Origin: Bacteroidia bacterium
GTDB lineage: Bacteria; Bacteroidota; Bacteroidia; Cytophagales; Cyclobacteriaceae
Direction: 5' to 3'
DNA length: 20,373 nucleotides
Assembly: GCA_016650355.1 (NCBI GenBank)
Contig: JAENVX010000157.1
Location: 1-20,373 of the forward strand
Positions 16,951 to 20,373 of the stretch are shown here, one piece after another (the first letter of the stretch is position 1; each line of letters opens with the position of its first letter). The notes under the pieces are model-generated. The model was not told the origin of the DNA, made no database searches, and saw only the letters and a list, made by a program, of their open reading frames with translations. The position numbers and the translations under genes are program-made.

Positions 16951-17275
16951 TTATTCATATCGAAGCGTTTTGACTGAATTGGAAATCGTATGAGTTTTCA
17001 ATTTCAGGATAATCTGATTTTAAAGTTGGTGCCATTTTCGGGAAAGAGGTGGCACTCTTAAAAATCACTTCACCCTCTCGATAATTGTCATACTCAACAC
17101 GGTACAGGTTGTCAGCATGTTGATGAAAATTATCGTAACTCAACTCATCTTTTACGTACTGAAGAATGAGTAAACTTGCGGCCAAGCCAATCGAAAGACC
17201 CAACACATTTAAGATAGAAAAACCTTTGCGTCTGGTGATCTTGCGAAAAGTAACAAGCAGGTAATTTTTAAACAT
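16951..17275 (-). pseudogene. Third FtsX-like permease, internally deleted remnant
   Basis: The frame from 17275 encodes 106 residues, of which the first ~95 are the normal N-terminus of the FtsX-like permeases upstream-membrane segment included: RKITRRKGFSILNVLGLS, a helix at ~23-42, and KDELSYDNF. Homology ends near DYPEIENS; the remaining residues run out of frame to a TGA at 16955. In the other frame the very next bases read TISNSVKTLRYE followed by TAA at 16951-16953, which is the shared C-terminus of this family. So both ends of a ~800-residue gene survive and about 690 codons (~2.1 kb) are gone, with the join near 16988-16998 leaving the two parts out of frame. It lies 110 bases upstream of the second permease gene. 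A short product could still be made, but transport function is lost. Confidence 0.85.
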
Positions 17276-17351
17276 GAGGTTGGATTTAGTTTACCCAAAT
17301 GACAAGTATAGTGCCACCAGGTAAGCTCTAATTAGAGGCTAAAAAAGGATC

Positions 17352-17403
17352 AAAAAAAGTCCATCATGTGCTGATGTGGACAAATACGTCCGCCAACGGA
17401 CGT
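17352..17403 (-). promoter_or_regulatory. Paired hairpins, the second terminator-like, upstream of the permease remnant
   Basis: Read on the minus strand, a perfect 7-bp stem with a 4-base loop (17403-17386, CGGACGT-type arms) is followed after 4 bases by a second stem (17381-17359: five pairs, a 2-base bulge, three pairs, 5-base loop). Seven T residues follow directly (17358-17352). The pair ends 76 bases before the ATG of the permease remnant. No minus-strand gene lies to its right, so it is not an ordinary gene-end terminator. It could be an attenuator in the old permease leader, a stop for antisense transcription from the yebC region, or a chance structure. Confidence 0.4.
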
Positions 17404-17469
17404 TGCACTGAAATCAGAATTTACCACGAACAATCGAATTTACTATAGGGATTATAGTGCAAGGATTTA

Positions 17470-17477
17470 TATTTTTG
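17470..17477 (+). promoter_or_regulatory. Candidate -7 box of the yebC-family gene
   Basis: TATTTTTG matches TAnnTTTG and ends 29 bases before the ATG at 17507, a good distance for a short leader. The expected -33 TTG is not seen at the right spacing, so the call rests on the -7 half alone. Confidence 0.45.
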
Positions 17478-17506
17478 CAACAAACTCACTATTTAAAAGT
17501 AACCGA

Positions 17507-18214
17507 ATGGGACGCGTATTTGAAAAGAGAAAGCACAAAATGTTCGCTCGCTTTGATAAGATGGCAAAGGGGTTTACACGCATAGGCAAAGACATCGCCA
17601 TTGCAGTTAGGCTTGGTGGCCCATTGCCTGAAAATAATCCAAGGTTGCGTATGGCCATTCAAAATGCGAAAGGTCTTAACATGCCCAAAGACCGTGTTGA
17701 CGCAGCAATCAGACGCGCCTCTACAAAAGAGGAAAAAAACTTTGAAGAGACTATTTATGAAGGTTACGCTCCTCACGGAGTACCAATAATTGTTGAGTGT
17801 GCTACCGACAATCCTACGCGCACTGTGGCCAACGTTCGGCTTCTGTTTTCCAAAAACAATGGCAGCATGGGAAATTCAGGTTCGGTCGCATTTCTGTTCG
17901 AGCGCAAAGGAGTTTTTAAATTTGATCACGACAAAATTAATCTTGAAGAACTCGAATTAGATCTGATCGATGCTGGCGCATCAGAGATAATCAAGGAGGA
18001 AGATGAGATAATTATCCATACGCAGTTCACTGAGTTTGGTCATATGCAAAAATATATTGAATCAACCCAACTTGATGCCAAGAGTTCTGAACTGCAATAT
18101 ATTCCAACCATGACAAAAGAACTAAGCGAGGCTGATCAGGACGAGGTATTGAAATGCATCGAAGCCCTTGAGTCTGATGATGACGTGCAAAACGTCTACC
18201 ACAACCTGGCGTAA
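17507..18214 (+). CDS. yebC: YebC/PmpR (TACO1) family protein
   Basis: A 235-residue cytoplasmic protein of the YebC/TACO1 family. The N-terminal helical domain is present (MGRVFEKRKHKMFARFDKMA, FTRIGKDIAIAVRLGG, NPRLRMAIQNAKGLNMPKD), then the signature YEGYAPHGVPIIVECATDNPTRTVANVR at ~85-112 and GSMGNSGSVAFLFERKG at ~120-136. The C-terminal half is acidic, as usual. Members were first called transcription regulators (PmpR), while TACO1 and more recent bacterial work tie the family to translation, with ribosomes stalling at proline-rich stretches proposed. The sequence does not decide between these roles. The N-terminal residues are of the Bacteroidota form and differ from the E. coli MAGHSKWxN start. 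It is preceded by its own -7 box and followed by an outer-membrane protein gene 135 bases on. Confidence 0.93.
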   Translation: MGRVFEKRKHKMFARFDKMAKGFTRIGKDIAIAVRLGGPLPENNPRLRMAIQNAKGLNMPKDRVDAAIRRASTKEEKNFEETIYEGYAPHGVPIIVECATDNPTRTVANVRLLFSKNNGSMGNSGSVAFLFERKGVFKFDHDKINLEELELDLIDAGASEIIKEEDEIIIHTQFTEFGHMQKYIESTQLDAKSSELQYIPTMTKELSEADQDEVLKCIEALESDDDVQNVYHNLA

Positions 18215-18265
18215 TTATTTTGCCGTTTCAAGCCCTTTAAAGGCTTTCCATTTCGCTTTTTATCT

Positions 18266-18273
18266 TAGTTTTG
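18266..18273 (+). promoter_or_regulatory. Candidate -7 box of the outer-membrane protein gene
   Basis: TAGTTTTG matches TAnnTTTG. It lies in the 135-base gap after the yebC-family gene and would give a leader of about 70 bases before the ATG at 18350. Within that leader AAAAAGGA (18289-18296) can pair with TCCTTTTT (18318-18325). Only a weak CTTT stands at the -33 distance. Confidence 0.4.
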
Positions 18274-18349
18274 TAGGTCTGTGAAACTAAAAAGGAGGCT
18301 TTAATCTAGTTTTTGATTCCTTTTTTTGACCTAATACAAACTAAGGCTA

Positions 18350-19261
18350 ATGCGGTTCGCCCTTGCCCTGTTGTTCGTTCTATTATCCATGCATTTTGCT
18401 GTAAGTCAGAATGTTGAATCGTTTGGGATTTTTGCAGGAATAAACGCTCCGTTCACGCTCGATAAAGGATTTCAAAAAGATCCACGTTACTATGGAGAGC
18501 TAACTGTCCGCTCCACACCTTTCGGTTTCAATTACGGAATGGATTATATGGGTTACGGTTTTTTAATATCACCTTCCTATACTAAAATTGGTCAAAAATT
18601 TATTATTCAAAATACAAGTGGTGGTCATGCAGGTACACGAGATATAACCATGAATTATTTCAGTGTACCCATCTCACTAAAATTGCATGTAAACGATATT
18701 TCTTTCTTCCGCCTGAGCTTGGTGGCATCGTTGAATATTAATTTTTTGTTGGAAGGAAAAGAGACTCAGAATTTCGTTGCTGCCAAACTAAAATACCCTG
18801 CCAAAGTTTCAGTGCCTACAAGCCCGGGCTATGTTGTATCCTATGATGGCGTATTTGTGCCAGCGGTTATTGATGAAATTTATGTTTCTAAAGACAAATT
18901 TAAACCCATTCAACTTTTTGCCGGAATTGGCTTTCGATCCGACTTCGACTTAAATGATAACTGGAGTTTTAATTTTGATGGGCGAGCGAATTTTGGAATC
19001 TTCGAGTCACGCAAGAGCAGCTACCTTCAGCAATTGCAAAACCCGAGTGGGCCGCCAGATATAAACGGAAGTCCGGGAGCACCCGATTTGTATGGAATCA
19101 GACGCGATGTTTATATATCCATATCGGTTGGGTTTTCACGCATTGTTGTAACAAAAAAAGAATTTAAACCAAAACGAACCACAGTTTCTCCAGCAACAGC
19201 CACTCCGGCTAAATCAAAACGCCATACAAAAAAGCCATTGAGCAAAAAGAAGAGAAACTAG
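18350..19261 (+). CDS. Outer-membrane beta-barrel protein with basic C-terminal tail
   Basis: A 303-residue exported protein with a signal peptide ending near VSQN (residue ~20). The body consists of alternating hydrophobic and aromatic strands (FGIFAGINAPF, YFSVPISLKLHV, FRLSLVASLNINFLL, IQLFAGIGFRSDF, WSFNFDGRANFGIF, VYISISVGFSRIVV), as in the small 8-12 strand barrels annotated in Bacteroidota as outer-membrane beta-barrel or PorT-like proteins. The barrel ends at about residue 267. Residues 268-303 add a tail with 14 Lys or Arg and one Glu, rich in Pro, Thr and Ser. Outer-membrane barrels normally end at the last strand, so this tail is unusual; in the usual orientation it would lie in the periplasm. 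No specific function is recognised. Confidence 0.75.
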   Translation: MRFALALLFVLLSMHFAVSQNVESFGIFAGINAPFTLDKGFQKDPRYYGELTVRSTPFGFNYGMDYMGYGFLISPSYTKIGQKFIIQNTSGGHAGTRDITMNYFSVPISLKLHVNDISFFRLSLVASLNINFLLEGKETQNFVAAKLKYPAKVSVPTSPGYVVSYDGVFVPAVIDEIYVSKDKFKPIQLFAGIGFRSDFDLNDNWSFNFDGRANFGIFESRKSSYLQQLQNPSGPPDINGSPGAPDLYGIRRDVYISISVGFSRIVVTKKEFKPKRTTVSPATATPAKSKRHTKKPLSKKKRN

Positions 19262-19318
19262 GCTTGATAAATAAATGACTCTTTCATGTAGTCTATAGGA
19301 AATAAATTTCCCCACTAC

Positions 19319-19348
19319 TTGCAATTCCATTCCACCGGTCTATCTTTG
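19319..19348 (+). promoter_or_regulatory. Promoter of tRNA-Glu (Bacteroidota type)
   Basis: TTG at 19319-19321 and TATCTTTG at 19341-19348, 19 bases apart, match both parts of the Bacteroidota sigma-ABfr type consensus (TTG, then TAnnTTTG). Transcription would start near 19354, about 13 bases before the mature tRNA. It is the best promoter in the window and serves as the local model for the weaker half-sites. Confidence 0.75.
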
Positions 19349-19366
19349 CGACTCAATTTCCAAAAC

Positions 19367-19438
19367 GGTCCCATCGTCTAGGGGTTAGGACACCAGATTT
19401 TCATTCTGGTAACACGGGTTCGATTCCCGTTGGGACTA
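19367..19438 (+). tRNA. tRNA-Glu (TTC anticodon)
   Basis: A complete cloverleaf can be folded. The acceptor arms are 19367-19373 and 19431-19437 (first pair G-T). The anticodon stem CCAGA/TCTGG encloses the loop TTTTCAT with anticodon TTC at 19400-19402. The T arm is ACGGG/CCCGT around the TTCGATT loop, and the discriminator is A at 19438. CCA is not fully encoded (ACA follows the stem). It reads GAA and GAG codons. It has its own promoter upstream and a strong terminator downstream, so it is a single-gene unit. Confidence 0.97.
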
Positions 19439-19448
19439 CAATTTGAAG

Positions 19449-19487
19449 CCCGACTATTTGATTGTCAGATAGTTGGGTTTTATTTTT
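19449..19487 (+). terminator. Rho-independent terminator of tRNA-Glu
   Basis: A 13-bp stem (19449-19461 with 19465-19477, two G-T pairs, 3-base loop) is followed by a T-rich run at 19478-19487. It begins 10 bases after the tRNA end on the same strand. Confidence 0.88.
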
Positions 19488-19520
19488 AATACCTGTGGCG
19501 CTTTTCTAATTGTTATTGGA

Positions 19521-20373
19521 TTATTTCAATTCAAATTCTGCCTGTTTCGCATCTCTCGAATTTCCACCAACAAATACTTGAAATTTGCCAGGTTCATATC
19601 CAAAACTCAAATCAGATTTGTAAAAGGACAAATCGGAAACATGAATGACAAACGTTACTGTTTTTGTTTCTCCAGCCTTCAGGCTAATTTTTTGGAATCC
19701 TTTCAATTCTTTAACTGGCCTTGTTACTGATCCAACTAAATCTCGAATATATAGTTGAACTACCTCACTTCCATCCCGCTTGCCTTTGTTGATAACATCA
19801 ATAGAGACTTGTAAAGAGTCAACTGATTTTATTTCACCTGCACTAAGTATAATATTCCCATAGTCAAATTCAGTATAGCTCAACCCAAAACCAAATGGAT
19901 AAAGGGGATCATTGGAAACATCGAGGTAGTTAGACTGAAACTTTTGAAACCACGCTCCATTCAATGGCCTACCCGTATTTTTATGCGCATAGTAGAGAGG
20001 CACCTGTCCAATATTTTGTGGAAAGGTAGTCGTCAATTTTCCGGAAGGGTTTACATCGCCAAACAAGACATCAGCAATAGCATCACCTGCTTCGCTGCCA
20101 CCAAACCATACATTCAAAATGGCGGGCACGTTTTCTTCTTCCCACTTTAATGCTAAAGGCCGGCCTGTAAATAAAACTAATACCACAGGTTTACCTGTTT
20201 TAAGAAGAGCCTTTACCAGATCCCTTTGTGTTTCTGGAATTTCCAGATTAGTACGACTGGCAGCCTCTCCACTCATTTCTGCTGCCTCTCCTACTGCCGC
20301 AATAATTATGTCTGCATTCTTTGCAATCTTTATCGCTTCATTACGAATATCTAAAGCCGATCGCTTATCGCGA
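19521..20373 (-). CDS. GH3 glycoside hydrolase, C-terminal part (5' end outside window)
   Basis: The frame is open from the stop at 19521 to the window edge, 283 residues, so the Met inside it at 20276 is not the start. Residues 1-145 of the fragment are the second (alpha/beta sandwich) domain of GH3. They include ADIIIAAVGEAAEMSGEAASR, shown here by its ends ADIIIA and SGEAASR, then KPVVLVLFTGRPL, VWFGGSEAGDAIADVLFGD and PSGKLTTTFP. The last ~80 residues form the fibronectin-III-like domain (VVQLYIRD, RPVKELKGF). This is the BglX-like layout of exo-acting beta-glucosidases and related beta-glycosidases. The catalytic Asp nucleophile lies in the missing N-terminal domain. It faces the tRNA gene and is separated by about 230 bases from the outer-membrane protein gene. 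It may belong to another saccharide cluster to the right. Confidence 0.92.
   Translation of the reverse strand, partial: RDKRSALDIRNEAIKIAKNADIIIAAVGEAAEMSGEAASRTNLEIPETQRDLVKALLKTGKPVVLVLFTGRPLALKWEEENVPAILNVWFGGSEAGDAIADVLFGDVNPSGKLTTTFPQNIGQVPLYYAHKNTGRPLNGAWFQKFQSNYLDVSNDPLYPFGFGLSYTEFDYGNIILSAGEIKSVDSLQVSIDVINKGKRDGSEVVQLYIRDLVGSVTRPVKELKGFQKISLKAGETKTVTFVIHVSDLSFYKSDLSFGYEPGKFQVFVGGNSRDAKQAEFELK

Noticed and set aside
18231..18246. Palindromic CCTTTAAAGG just after the yebC-family gene
   Set aside because: Too little loop for a good hairpin and no proper T run directly after it.
19367..20373. tRNA-Glu as an integration site for a genomic island carrying the GH3 gene
   Set aside because: No integrase gene and no second copy of the tRNA 3' end seen in the window; adjacency alone is not evidence.
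1..20373. A new defence, toxin or mobile system
   Set aside because: All sizeable genes fall into known families and no repeat array, recombinase, nuclease or reverse transcriptase is seen.

Overview
The window reads as chromosomal DNA of a Bacteroidota bacterium, most likely of the Cytophagales type. The grounds are: orphan ~800-residue MacB/FtsX-like permeases in tandem, secreted glycoside hydrolases next to a sulfatase, TAnnTTTG-type promoter boxes with few Shine-Dalgarno sites, and a YebC protein of the Bacteroidota form. No phage, insertion sequence, CRISPR array or defence locus is visible.

Layout. (1) 1-4450, plus strand: a carbohydrate cluster with the 3' end of a GH5-like glycosidase, a GH26 beta-mannanase, an S1 sulfatase with an extra C-terminal domain, and an FG-GAP/VCBS propeller protein. 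Gaps are 44, 41 and 6 bases, so this is probably one operon for a mannan-type, possibly sulfated, polysaccharide. (2) 4516-5955: a lipoprotein MsrA and, divergently, a DUF1801/YdeI-like protein. (3) 5971-8879, minus strand: cysE-cysM-GNAT-SGNH hydrolase, tightly spaced. CysE makes O-acetylserine and CysM turns it into cysteine; a TauE/SafE-type transporter (9102-9851) lies upstream on the same strand. (4) 10057-11895: an exported amidohydrolase (minus) and a small TfoX N-terminal domain protein (plus). (5) 11937-17275, minus strand: two full-length FtsX-like permeases and a third that has lost its middle, leaving only its two ends. (6) 17507-19440, plus strand: a YebC/TACO1-family protein, an outer-membrane beta-barrel protein with a very basic tail, and tRNA-Glu(TTC) with a clear promoter and terminator. 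(7) 19521-20373, minus strand: the C-terminal part of a GH3 glycosidase that continues past the window edge.

Together, regions 1 and 7 point to growth on plant- or algal-type polysaccharides, and region 3 to cysteine synthesis. The rest is housekeeping or membrane function. I found no convincing new multi-gene system. The points most worth a second look are the collapsed third permease, the paired hairpins upstream of it, the sulfatase inside a mannanase operon, and the basic tail on the outer-membrane protein. No gene-free stretch exceeds 300 bases.
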